Assembly (NCBI GenBank): GCA_020635535.1
Contig: JACJZP010000015.1
Span: 52,501 to 77,205, forward strand
Source: Flavobacteriales bacterium
GTDB taxonomy: Bacteria > Bacteroidota > Bacteroidia > UBA10329
DNA: 24,705 nt
Direction: 5' to 3'
The translations under genes were made by a program, and so were the position numbers. This document shows positions 10,453-17,066 of this stretch, piece by piece. The first letter of the stretch is position 1. Each line of letters opens with the position of its first letter. Under the pieces are notes generated by a model that worked only from the letters and a program-made list of their open reading frames with translations, ran no database searches and had not been told where the DNA came from.

Positions 10453-12258
10453 TTAGAAATCGAGGTCGAGCCCCAACTGTTCGCGCAGCAGTTCCAAATT
10501 CGGATTCTCTTGCACCAATTGATGATAAACTTCTTTGGGCGTGTATGCCTTTTTGTGCACAATGACCTCTTTCACAGGTGTTTCCAACTGAATGGAAAAA
10601 TTGTTCAGGTCCTTACGGATGGCCTCCACAAGCACCGATCGGGTTTCTTGCAATTGCTCCAACTGATGCGCCCCATCCAACTCAAGTTCAATGGTGTGGT
10701 CTTCTTTAAGCTTTGGCGGATTTTTGGTCAATGAGCTCAGAATGCTCGGCTTTCCACGGAAAAGAAGGTTAACACGGTCGTTCCAGATCTTCTGCATTTC
10801 AGACTCTGTGAATCCATCTTTTGGCAGATCTTCAGGGTTTACGATCTCTTCCTCAACAGGCAGATGAGCCTCGCTGATTCGAACACCGGTTCCTCTTATC
10901 CTTCTGCGGCTTTTTAGCGATATGGTTTTAGAAACCTGCGCGATTTCTGCGGAATTTACTTCCTCCTTTTGTTCCTCTGCTGAAGCTGTATCCGCTACAT
11001 CATCTTCTTCTCTTGGAATTTCGTTGCTGACTTCCGATTGGGGAGTTTCAACCTTTATTACAGGAGTGTAGTCTTGAACCGAAAGTGCAATAGGTTCGCT
11101 GGGAGTTTGCTCAAGTGCTGGTGTTTCGACTTTGGGTGTTGCCTCAGCTAAGGACTTTTTTTTTTCAGGCGCAGCGGGCGCAGCACCTTCCGGAACCTTG
11201 TGCAAAGCGCACATTTTCATAAGTGCAAGTTCCACTGTAAGCCGCTGATTCTTGCTGCTCTTGTACTGCACATCGCACTCGTTCATAATGCGCAAGCCTT
11301 TCAACAGATTCAGTGGCGCACAGCGTTGTGCCTGTTCCAGATATTTCTGTTGGATCTTCTCAGAAACTTCCAACAACTGAACCGTGGAAGCATCCTTACA
11401 CATTAACAGGTTGCGGAAATGCGATGCCAATCCGTTTATGAATTCATGACCGTTGAAACCGCGTTCCAACACCTCGTTGAACAGGAGCATAGAACCGGCA
11501 ATGTCACCTTGCAGCGTCAGATCTGTAGCACGGAAATAATAATCGTAATCAAGGATGTTGAGGTTTTCAATAGCATCCTGATAGGTAACTGTATTTCCTG
11601 AGAAGGTGACCAAACGATCGAAGATGGAAAGCGCATCGCGCAACGCACCATCCGCTTTTTCAGCCACCACGTGCAGAGCTTCTTCCTCAGCGTCAACACC
11701 TTCTTTCTTGGCAATGTTTGCCAAGTGCGAAACCATGTCACTGACCATGATTCTTCGGAAATCGAATATCTGGCACCGCGAAAGAATGGTCGGGATGATC
11801 TTGTGCTTCTCGGTAGTGGCCAAGATGAAGATGGCGTGCGCAGGTGGTTCTTCCAGCGTTTTAAGGAACGCGTTGAAAGCCGCTTGGCTCAACATGTGAA
11901 CCTCATCTATAATATACACCTTGAACTTGCCCTGCTGTGGTGAGAACCGCACCTGATCGATCAGGTTTCGGATATCGTCAACTGAGTTGTTAGAGGCCGC
12001 ATCCAACTCGAAGATGTTGAATGAGAAATCCTCATTCGGGTCTAACTCGCCCTCAAACGTATCCTGATTGATGGCTTTGGCCAGAATTCGCGCACAGGTG
12101 GTTTTCCCCACGCCTCGCGGGCCGCAGAACAACAGGGCTTGTGCCAAATGATTGTTCTTGATGGCCTTTTGCAGCGTAGACGTAATGGCACCTTGGCCCA
12201 CCACATCATCAAACGTGGTTGGTCTGTATTTCCGTGCCGAAACGATGTAATTGTCCAT
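10453..12258 (-). CDS. dnaX: DNA polymerase III subunit gamma/tau
   Basis: 601 aa from ATG 12258, giving the family-typical MDNYIVSARKYRPTTFDDVVGQ start; the longer TTG start at 12309 is unlikely. DnaX is the ATPase of the clamp loader; tau also links polymerase cores and DnaB. Motifs (numbered from 12258): Walker A GPRGVGKTT (46-54), Walker B IIDEVHML (116-123), sensor region ILATTEKHK, and SRCQIFDF (160-167). The cysteine cluster of the E. coli-type zinc module after Walker A is absent; ELDPNEDFSFNIFELD stands there. A charged, low-complexity linker (about 355-460) is followed by a tau-type C-terminal domain (about 475-601). The linker begins at an A10 tract that could yield a short gamma form. 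It is transcribed leftward, with a 105-nt gap to icd. Confidence 0.96.
   Translation of the reverse strand: MDNYIVSARKYRPTTFDDVVGQGAITSTLQKAIKNNHLAQALLFCGPRGVGKTTCARILAKAINQDTFEGELDPNEDFSFNIFELDAASNNSVDDIRNLIDQVRFSPQQGKFKVYIIDEVHMLSQAAFNAFLKTLEEPPAHAIFILATTEKHKIIPTILSRCQIFDFRRIMVSDMVSHLANIAKKEGVDAEEEALHVVAEKADGALRDALSIFDRLVTFSGNTVTYQDAIENLNILDYDYYFRATDLTLQGDIAGSMLLFNEVLERGFNGHEFINGLASHFRNLLMCKDASTVQLLEVSEKIQQKYLEQAQRCAPLNLLKGLRIMNECDVQYKSSKNQRLTVELALMKMCALHKVPEGAAPAAPEKKKSLAEATPKVETPALEQTPSEPIALSVQDYTPVIKVETPQSEVSNEIPREEDDVADTASAEEQKEEVNSAEIAQVSKTISLKSRRRIRGTGVRISEAHLPVEEEIVNPEDLPKDGFTESEMQKIWNDRVNLLFRGKPSILSSLTKNPPKLKEDHTIELELDGAHQLEQLQETRSVLVEAIRKDLNNFSIQLETPVKEVIVHKKAYTPKEVYHQLVQENPNLELLREQLGLDLDF
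11156..11165 (-). other. dnaX: dnaX slippery A10 tract (probable gamma-form frameshift site)
   Basis: In coding sense the zero frame reads GAA AAA AAA AAG TCC, containing in phase the heptamer A AAA AAG used by E. coli dnaX. A -1 shift then reads GTC CTT AGC TGA, stopping at 11146-11144. The product would be about 371 aa: the ATPase core plus the tail VLS. A +1 shift also stops quickly (AGT CCT TAG). The tract sits at the junction of clamp-loader core and tau linker. It could act by ribosomal frameshifting or by polymerase slippage on A10, as in Thermus. Only a weak 3' stem (CCTT / GAGG) is visible. Confidence 0.7.
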
Positions 12259-12429
12259 GCCGTTTTTGCGAACTTCAAAAGTAGTATTTCGTTCTGCGGC
12301 TGGTGGCAAAACTTATTCACGATCGTTGATAGGTGAGTGATTAGCGAGCAGCGAATTGTGACAAGCAAAGGTCATCTATAATTGATGATGGAACCTGTGA
12401 AGGTCAGAATCTGAACCCCGGGCAATAAA

Positions 12430-12445
12430 AACTAAAAAAATAGTT
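12430..12445. promoter_or_regulatory. Inverted repeat 1 upstream of the blaI-like gene
   Basis: AACTA-N6-TAGTT dyad centred at 12437.5, overlapping the -33 TTG of the promoter. It is a likely second operator for the BlaI-like repressor, its centre lying 20 bp (about two helical turns) from inverted repeat 2. Confidence 0.45.
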
Positions 12446-12474
12446 GAGTAACTAAATAATTAGTTATACATTTG
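12444..12474 (+). promoter_or_regulatory. Promoter of the blaI-M56 operon
   Basis: TTG (12444-12446), a 20-nt spacer, then TACATTTG (12467-12474), an exact TAnnTTTG -7 box. The box ends 4 nt before the ATG, so the mRNA should be leaderless or nearly so. Confidence 0.65.
12449..12466. promoter_or_regulatory. Inverted repeat 2 inside the blaI promoter spacer
   Basis: TAACTAA-ATAA-TTAGTTA, a perfect 7-bp-arm dyad centred at 12457.5. It fills nearly all of the spacer between the -33 TTG and the -7 box, the ideal place for a repressor to exclude RNA polymerase. The probable ligand is the adjacent BlaI-like dimer. Confidence 0.6.
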
Positions 12475-12480
12475 GTGTAT
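12466..12480. promoter_or_regulatory. ATACA-N5-TGTAT dyad over the -7 box and start codon
   Basis: A perfect 5-bp-arm inverted repeat holding TACA and TGTA, the half-sites known from BlaI/MecI operators. It overlaps the -7 box and the first two bases of the ATG. It may be a third repressor site, or a chance by-product of the promoter sequence. Confidence 0.35.
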
Positions 12481-12850
12481 GAAAGATCTGACAAAGGCTG
12501 AAGAACAGGTGATGCAAGCGCTCTGGAAACTCGGAAAAGCATTCGTTAAAGATGTAATGGAAGAGTTCCCGGAGCCGAAACCTGCGTACAATACCATTAG
12601 TACCATTATCCGAATTCTTGAAAAGAAGGAGTTTGTGGGGCATAAGGCGTTCGGGAAAACGCATCAGTATTATCCGTTGGTGAGCAAAGAGGATTATTCC
12701 AAACACACTGCCGACCAGTTGGTAGACAACTATTTCGGTGGTTCATTTAAGAACTTGGTTTCCTTTTTCGTTAAGGACAATGAAATGACCGTGAAAGAAA
12801 TGGATGAGCTGATGAAGGTGATTGAGGCTAAGAGAGAACAGAATGGATAG
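12479..12850 (+). CDS. BlaI/MecI-family transcriptional repressor
   Basis: 123 aa, the usual size for the family. The N-terminal winged helix starts LTKAEEQVMQALWKLGKAFVKDVMEEFPEP and contains the recognition-helix region PAYNTISTIIRILEKKEFVGHK (about 35-56). The C-terminal helices mediate dimerisation and normally carry the site cut by a BlaR/MecR-type protease. Family members repress their own operon and are removed by proteolysis after signalling. Here the partner M56 protease gene follows 39 nt downstream, and three inverted repeats cover the promoter, fitting autoregulation. No beta-lactamase gene is nearby, so drug resistance should not be assumed; in Bacteroidota such pairs often have unknown signals. 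Confidence 0.92.
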   Translation: MKDLTKAEEQVMQALWKLGKAFVKDVMEEFPEPKPAYNTISTIIRILEKKEFVGHKAFGKTHQYYPLVSKEDYSKHTADQLVDNYFGGSFKNLVSFFVKDNEMTVKEMDELMKVIEAKREQNG

Positions 12851-12870
12851 AGACGCGATGCATCGCGTCT
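12851..12870. repeat. 20-bp perfect palindrome (dispersed-repeat type)
   Basis: AGACGCGATG followed by its exact reverse complement, beginning at the first base after the blaI-like stop codon and ending 19 nt before the M56 start. It resembles short palindromic repeats of the type GTAGAGACGCGAT...ATCGCGTCTCTAC that I recall as multi-copy in several bacterial genomes. It has no T-run. In the mRNA it would form a hairpin that may tune expression of the second gene. Confidence 0.7.
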
Positions 12871-12889
12871 GTGCTTTAACATAGTTGTC

Positions 12890-14083
12890 ATGAACGAATT
12901 CTTAAGATTTCTGCTGATCAGCAACGTCTCTTTGCTGGTCATCTGGCTCAATTACAGACTGATATTGAGTGGGAATACATTCCATGGGCTGAACCGGGTT
13001 TATATGTTGGGTGGTTCGGTTCTTTCGTTGCTGATTCCTTTCCTGCCAGTAGGTCGGACAACTTCGGAAAAGTTCATCGGGATTGAATTACCTGTGGTGG
13101 AGGTAGGAAGTGGCGTGGTTCCAACCGAGATGCTGTCACTGCCCATTAATATGTATGCAATGTTTTACACAATGGGCGTGTTGGTGGCCTTGTGGTTTTT
13201 TGTCAGGTCTGTTTCCAGCCTGATTCAGCTTGTGAAGCAGTCAGAATCTGAAATTGTGATGGGTGAATTGGTGCTTCGTTCAGATAAAGCAGGACCCTTC
13301 TCATTCCTTTCCATCATTCATCTTCCCATAAAACTCACAGCTGGAAGTTTGGAAACCATACTGAAGCACGAATTGGCTCACGTCCGACTTGGGCATTCCT
13401 ATGATGTGCTTTGGCTCAGCTTTCTGCGCATTCTGTTCTGGTTCAACCCGTTGTTGACCTACTATCTGCGTTCATTACAAGAAATCCACGAGTATCAGGC
13501 AGATGCTCTCACACATATATCCTCTACCAAGGAGCACTACGTTAAGGTTCAATTGGATCAACTGTTTCAGCTACCGTCAGAACTTTCATTTGCGAACAGT
13601 TTTTACAATTCCATTAACCTTAAAAAACGAGTAAACATGATCTATTCAGAAAGAACATCGAAGTGGGGAGCCATGCGCTATTTGGTTGCAGTTCCTTTGA
13701 TTGCAACTATCGGCCTTTTGGCAGCCTGTACAGAAACGCCTGCAGATGCGGTTCAAACAGAAGTGGAACAGGTATTGAAGCAGGCCGAAGTAATGCCGGA
13801 ATATCCGGGCGGAATGCAGGCCTTGATGACCTACATGGGTTCATCTATCAAGTATCCTGAAACTGCCGAGGCGGATGGCTTGGAAGGCAAGGTTTTCGTG
13901 CAATTTGTTGTCGATAAGAGCGGAAAGGTCGGTCAGGTTGAGGTGGTGAAAAGCGTGCGGGACGACCTTGATGCTGAAGCAATTCGGGTTATCTCCGAAA
14001 TGCCAGATTGGACACCTGGGAAACAAGGCGGAAAAGCCGTTAATGTTCAGCTGGTGCTTCCGATTTCGTACAAGCTGAGCTGA
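12890..14083 (+). CDS. BlaR1-like M56 metallopeptidase with TonB C-terminal domain
   Basis: 397 aa inner-membrane protein. Hydrophobic segments lie at about 5-26, 36-53, 88-110, 172-190 and 261-279. The zinc site is HELAH (160-164), with a downstream acidic ligand in EIHEYQADA (about E201), as in M56 peptidases. A periplasmic TonB-C domain (about 303-396) begins with MPEYPGGMQAL and contains GLEGKVFVQFVVDKSGKV and DWTPGKQGGKAVNVQLVLP. BlaR1/MecR1 relatives sense an external signal and cleave the paired BlaI repressor. Here the penicillin-binding sensor domain is replaced by TonB-C, a combination common in Bacteroidota, so the ligand is unknown. It lies in an operon with the blaI-like gene and is followed by a strong terminator. 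Confidence 0.92.
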   Translation: MNEFLRFLLISNVSLLVIWLNYRLILSGNTFHGLNRVYMLGGSVLSLLIPFLPVGRTTSEKFIGIELPVVEVGSGVVPTEMLSLPINMYAMFYTMGVLVALWFFVRSVSSLIQLVKQSESEIVMGELVLRSDKAGPFSFLSIIHLPIKLTAGSLETILKHELAHVRLGHSYDVLWLSFLRILFWFNPLLTYYLRSLQEIHEYQADALTHISSTKEHYVKVQLDQLFQLPSELSFANSFYNSINLKKRVNMIYSERTSKWGAMRYLVAVPLIATIGLLAACTETPADAVQTEVEQVLKQAEVMPEYPGGMQALMTYMGSSIKYPETAEADGLEGKVFVQFVVDKSGKVGQVEVVKSVRDDLDAEAIRVISEMPDWTPGKQGGKAVNVQLVLPISYKLS

Positions 14084-14108
14084 CCGAAAATTCTTTGGTA
14101 AGGATATG

Positions 14109-14146
14109 AATCCCATCTGCGTAAGCAGATGGGATTTTTATTTTTT
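14109..14146 (+). terminator. Terminator of the blaI-M56 operon
   Basis: A perfect 12-bp stem, AATCCCATCTGC (14109-14120) with GCAGATGGGATT (14125-14136), is capped by GTAA (a GNRA loop) and followed by TTTATTTTTT. It overlaps the stop codon of the convergent M16 peptidase gene. The opposite strand lacks a comparable T-run after the stem. Confidence 0.92.
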
Positions 14147-15373
14147 CCTGTAAATCAGATAACTGAAATCCTTTTCATTCAGTATTTCGTTGGCAATGCG
14201 AAGCAGTTGCTCGGAAGTGAGTGCCTCAATCTTATCGGCAATTTCCTTCCAAGTTCTCACCTCATCAAAAGCAAGGATGCTTTTCCCAATTCCCAGCATT
14301 TGGCTTTGGTTGTTCTCTTGCCCGATGGCAACTTGACCAAGAATCTGCTGTTTGGCTTTGTGCAGTTGCAACGTTCCAAGTCCTTTTTCGCGAAGCAAAC
14401 GGAGTTCCTTGTGGGTAAGGTCGATACACTTATTCAGGTAACGCTCGTCCATTCCGAGATAGATGGAGAACAGTCCCGTGTCGGAAAAAGACGAATAATT
14501 GGTCTCTACATTATATGTATAGCCGTGCCGTTCGCGAAGCGTCATGTGCAAACGCGCATTCATTCCAGGTCCGCCTAACAGATTTGAAAGCAGAAATAGC
14601 CCAATTCTGTCGTCATGATCAGAACGATACGCCTCCGTTCCCATCATCAGGTGTGTTTGGTAATTGGATTTTTCCAACTCAATCCGCTTCGGTTTGTAAC
14701 CAGAGAACGATTTTCGCTCGTGACCAGCAACAGACTTGATGTCAGCGCTGAAATAGCGCTCCAACATCTTCTTGAGGTTTATCAGATTGATTCGTCCAAC
14801 CGAGCTAATTACCATCTGATCGGTGCGATATCCACGATGCAAGAATTGCTTAACGGAATTTGCATTGAAACTATGGACGCTTTCGGGAGTTCCGAGCGTG
14901 TTTCTTCCCAACGGATGCCCATCGAAGATTAGCTCGTCAAATTCATCAAATATCATATCCGAAGGCGAATCCAAGTAGGAATTTATCTCGTCCTCAATTA
15001 CCGATTTCTCCTTCTCCAACTCCTTTTTCGGGAAGGTTGAATTGAAGATGATATCGCTGAAAAGCTCTGCCGCTCGACCGTAATGCTGGTTGAGAAAAGT
15101 AGCATGGACAACGGTTTCCTCCTTGGTGGTGTAAGCGTTTAGTTCACCACCAATGTCCTCCATCCTACTCAGAACGTGGTATGCTTTTCTGTGCTTGGTT
15201 CCCTTGAAAATGGTGTGTTCCACGAAGTGCGCCAGTCCATGCTCATCTGGCAACTCATCGCGCGAGCCCATGTTCACAAAGAAACCCAAATGCGCCACGG
15301 GCGAATTCACGTCTCTGTGAATGCAACGGATTCCATTACTGAGCGTCCACCTCTCGTATCGTTCTTCTTGCAT
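14138..15373 (-). CDS. M16 family zinc metallopeptidase (processing peptidase-like)
   Basis: 411 aa, the length of a single-chain mitochondrial-processing-peptidase/YmxG-like M16 protein. The inverted zinc motif HFVEH (49-53) lies in GLAHFVEHTIFKGT; the third ligand is a Glu in VIEDEINSYLDSPSD (about 125-139). The substrate-cleft segment ERHGYTYNVETNYSSF is present in the C-terminal half, so both M16 halves are there. It has no signal peptide; it begins ERYERWTLSNGIRCIHRDV, directly in the domain. It is presumably a cytoplasmic or membrane-associated endopeptidase with unknown substrate. It starts 5 nt after the stop of the upstream membrane-protein gene, so they form a two-gene operon. Confidence 0.93.
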   Translation of the reverse strand: MQEERYERWTLSNGIRCIHRDVNSPVAHLGFFVNMGSRDELPDEHGLAHFVEHTIFKGTKHRKAYHVLSRMEDIGGELNAYTTKEETVVHATFLNQHYGRAAELFSDIIFNSTFPKKELEKEKSVIEDEINSYLDSPSDMIFDEFDELIFDGHPLGRNTLGTPESVHSFNANSVKQFLHRGYRTDQMVISSVGRINLINLKKMLERYFSADIKSVAGHERKSFSGYKPKRIELEKSNYQTHLMMGTEAYRSDHDDRIGLFLLSNLLGGPGMNARLHMTLRERHGYTYNVETNYSSFSDTGLFSIYLGMDERYLNKCIDLTHKELRLLREKGLGTLQLHKAKQQILGQVAIGQENNQSQMLGIGKSILAFDEVRTWKEIADKIEALTSEQLLRIANEILNEKDFSYLIYRKK

Positions 15374-15378
15374 GGCGG

Positions 15379-16911
15379 TTAAAAGTACCTTTTGAGGAAC
15401 GGAAGTTTGCGCAAAAGAAATTGTTCAGCAGAAGCTGTATCCGTTAATGCCAAAAGCGCGCACGCCAAGAAAGGCAATGCCGGAACCTTGTATCTAACAA
15501 TGGCCCCAACAACTGGCGTTACCAACCCTGTCAGAACCAGAATGCTCAGCGAAAACGAAACAGCAACCCAGAAAACTGGATTGGAAAGGGCCGTTCGATC
15601 AAAGTAGGAAACCATAGCCAGAAGCAACAAAATCACAATGATGTTCTCAATGCCCGAAAGCAACATGAATGGCGAGCGGATTTTCCAAGGGAGCGGTCGG
15701 AAAAGTGCATTCATCAGAGCAATCGGAGATACCTTGAGAATGCTCCAAGCATTTGGTTCCAATCTTGGAATTTCGATTGTGCTTCCTGTCTTTCCGTAAT
15801 CGAGAAGCACTTCATATATCTCACCAGCAGGAAGTTGGAATTTGGAGACACCTTCCTTTTTTGCATCTCGCCAGTTCACGGCTTCAACCGATTCCAGAAG
15901 CGCAACTCCTCGCCTTTCATCTACAAATTGCAATTTCTCGTAATCTGCTGCCGAAACATACAGGCTATCACCAGCAGGGGTTTTTAGATAAGTGCCACCC
16001 TCGGCCAACTGGTAGAACTCATGCTGCTGCTGCGCAATTCGGCTGAACACGCTCTTTTCTGGAACTGTTTGATGAATGAGCATCAATCCGATAAAACCTA
16101 CAGCAAACACCCCAAGAAAGAACCAAACAGGCTTTTGATTGGGCCACTTCCGTGAAAACATCCAAGCAATTATTCCCAACCCAATGGCAGCCAGCGCATA
16201 ACTTTTTACGGTGGTGAGCAATGCCAAACTCAGCACAACAACTGCTGCCCGAGCGATGGAAAAACCTTCATTCATCCACTTCATCAAACCATAAAGGAAC
16301 AGCCCAAGTCCGAAGAGCAGTATTGGCTCTTTCAAGACGCCCGAAGCCCAAAACATCATCCCAGGCATTAGGAACACCGCAGCAAAAAACCATTTCTCCT
16401 TACTTGGTGCCATCTGCTTAAGGAAGTGCAGAATTCCGGTCAGGCCAACCAAACCCAAGAAATTGACCACCACGCTGTGCACATTATAATGACCGAGCGA
16501 AAAGAGGTGCATAAATGCGTTGAATCGAATGATGGTATGCGTATCGTTGGCGATGCTTGTGCCATACGGCCGATACCAGTGATTCATCCGGTCATAATAG
16601 GCCGTGAATTCCGGTCCGTCATTGGCTATTCCGAACAACATTTTGAGGTAGTCGGCTGGATGCTCCCGCAGCGCGGAGAACATCACCATGCCATCGTCAT
16701 AATACTTCCAGATATCGGCTGTGCTACGGTCGGTATAATAATATGTGTATATGAGGTAAAGCAGGAAACCACTCAGCACCTTCAGCACAAAAACGCCTTG
16801 GAACCATCGGACCGGAATTGTGCCTATGCGGAAGAAACTCATCCTCGGAATGAGGAAAATGAAAAAGGCCATGAAAGCCAATGTCAGAACCGTTCCTTCC
16901 AAATGGTACAT
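15379..16911 (-). CDS. Polytopic membrane protein, possibly GT-C-like, function unknown
   Basis: 510 aa from ATG 16911 (MYHLEGTVLTLAFMAFF...). An in-frame ATG at 16956 would add 15 residues, but its first codons lie inside a palindromic repeat, and an exact -7 box sits 4 nt before 16911. About ten membrane helices are visible, in groups near the N-terminus, the middle (FFAAVFLMPGMMFWASG, ILLFGLGLFLYGLM, VVVLSLALL, WFFLGVFAVGFIGLML) and the C-terminus. Two soluble loops occur, one early with DIWKYYDDG and one of about 120 residues in the second half. The early D-x-x-x-YYDDG loop and the WASGVLKEPILL segment recall polytopic GT-C glycosyltransferases or polysaccharide polymerases, but I cannot assign a family. 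It is followed 5 nt later by the M16 peptidase. Confidence 0.75.
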   Translation of the reverse strand: MYHLEGTVLTLAFMAFFIFLIPRMSFFRIGTIPVRWFQGVFVLKVLSGFLLYLIYTYYYTDRSTADIWKYYDDGMVMFSALREHPADYLKMLFGIANDGPEFTAYYDRMNHWYRPYGTSIANDTHTIIRFNAFMHLFSLGHYNVHSVVVNFLGLVGLTGILHFLKQMAPSKEKWFFAAVFLMPGMMFWASGVLKEPILLFGLGLFLYGLMKWMNEGFSIARAAVVVLSLALLTTVKSYALAAIGLGIIAWMFSRKWPNQKPVWFFLGVFAVGFIGLMLIHQTVPEKSVFSRIAQQQHEFYQLAEGGTYLKTPAGDSLYVSAADYEKLQFVDERRGVALLESVEAVNWRDAKKEGVSKFQLPAGEIYEVLLDYGKTGSTIEIPRLEPNAWSILKVSPIALMNALFRPLPWKIRSPFMLLSGIENIIVILLLLAMVSYFDRTALSNPVFWVAVSFSLSILVLTGLVTPVVGAIVRYKVPALPFLACALLALTDTASAEQFLLRKLPFLKRYF

Positions 16912-16915
16912 GAGC

Positions 16916-16923
16916 CAAATGTA
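16916..16923 (-). promoter_or_regulatory. Candidate -7 box for the membrane protein-M16 operon
   Basis: TACATTTG on the leftward strand, an exact TAnnTTTG match, ends 4 nt before ATG 16911, the same layout as the blaI promoter. No TTG is found 19-20 nt upstream. That -33 region lies against the palindromic repeat at 16939-16966. Confidence 0.4.
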
Positions 16924-16938
16924 AGCCGTTTCCGTGTT

Positions 16939-16966
16939 GTACGGGCGTATCGCCATACGCCCCTAC
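16939..16966. repeat. 28-bp imperfect palindrome (dispersed-repeat type)
   Basis: GTACGGGCGTAT-CGCC-ATACGCCCCTAC: 12-bp arms with one mismatch and a 4-nt loop. It resembles GTAGGGGCGTAT...ATACGCCCCTAC repeats that I recall as multi-copy in other genomes. It covers the alternative start codon at 16956. Confidence 0.6.
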
Positions 16967-16988
16967 TGTGTTGATAACTATAGCGTAA

Positions 16989-17008
16989 GGGTTTACCGAG
17001 GCAAACCC
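16989..17008. promoter_or_regulatory. Dyad upstream of purL
   Basis: GGGTTT-N8-AAACCC, lying 20 nt upstream of the purL -7 box in the divergent intergenic region. It could be an operator for either neighbour; no known regulator is recognised. Confidence 0.3.
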
Positions 17009-17027
17009 CAGTAACAAGCTTGTTCTA

Positions 17028-17035
17028 TACTTTTG
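17028..17035 (+). promoter_or_regulatory. purL: Candidate purL -7 box
   Basis: TACTTTTG is an exact TAnnTTTG match and gives a leader of roughly 25 nt before ATG 17067. No TTG -33 element is visible at the usual distance. Confidence 0.45.
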
Positions 17036-17066
17036 CAGCACAAATTCAACCTTATTTCCTACAGGC

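Noticed and set aside
12301..12320. TAAGTTTTG on the leftward strand as a dnaX promoter
   Set aside because: It has one base too many for TAnnTTTG and no TTG at the right distance upstream.
12310..12478. Possible tRNA or small RNA in the dnaX-blaI intergenic region (GGTCAGAATCTGAACC)
   Set aside because: It looks faintly like a T-arm, but no acceptor stem, anticodon arm or CCA fits around it.
12479..14083. Beta-lactam resistance module
   Set aside because: BlaI and M56 domains are present, but there is no penicillin-binding sensor domain and no beta-lactamase or PBP2a gene nearby.
16426..16974. A 182-codon rightward frame opposite the polytopic membrane protein
   Set aside because: It is antisense to a gene with clear membrane helices, and its composition is not protein-like.
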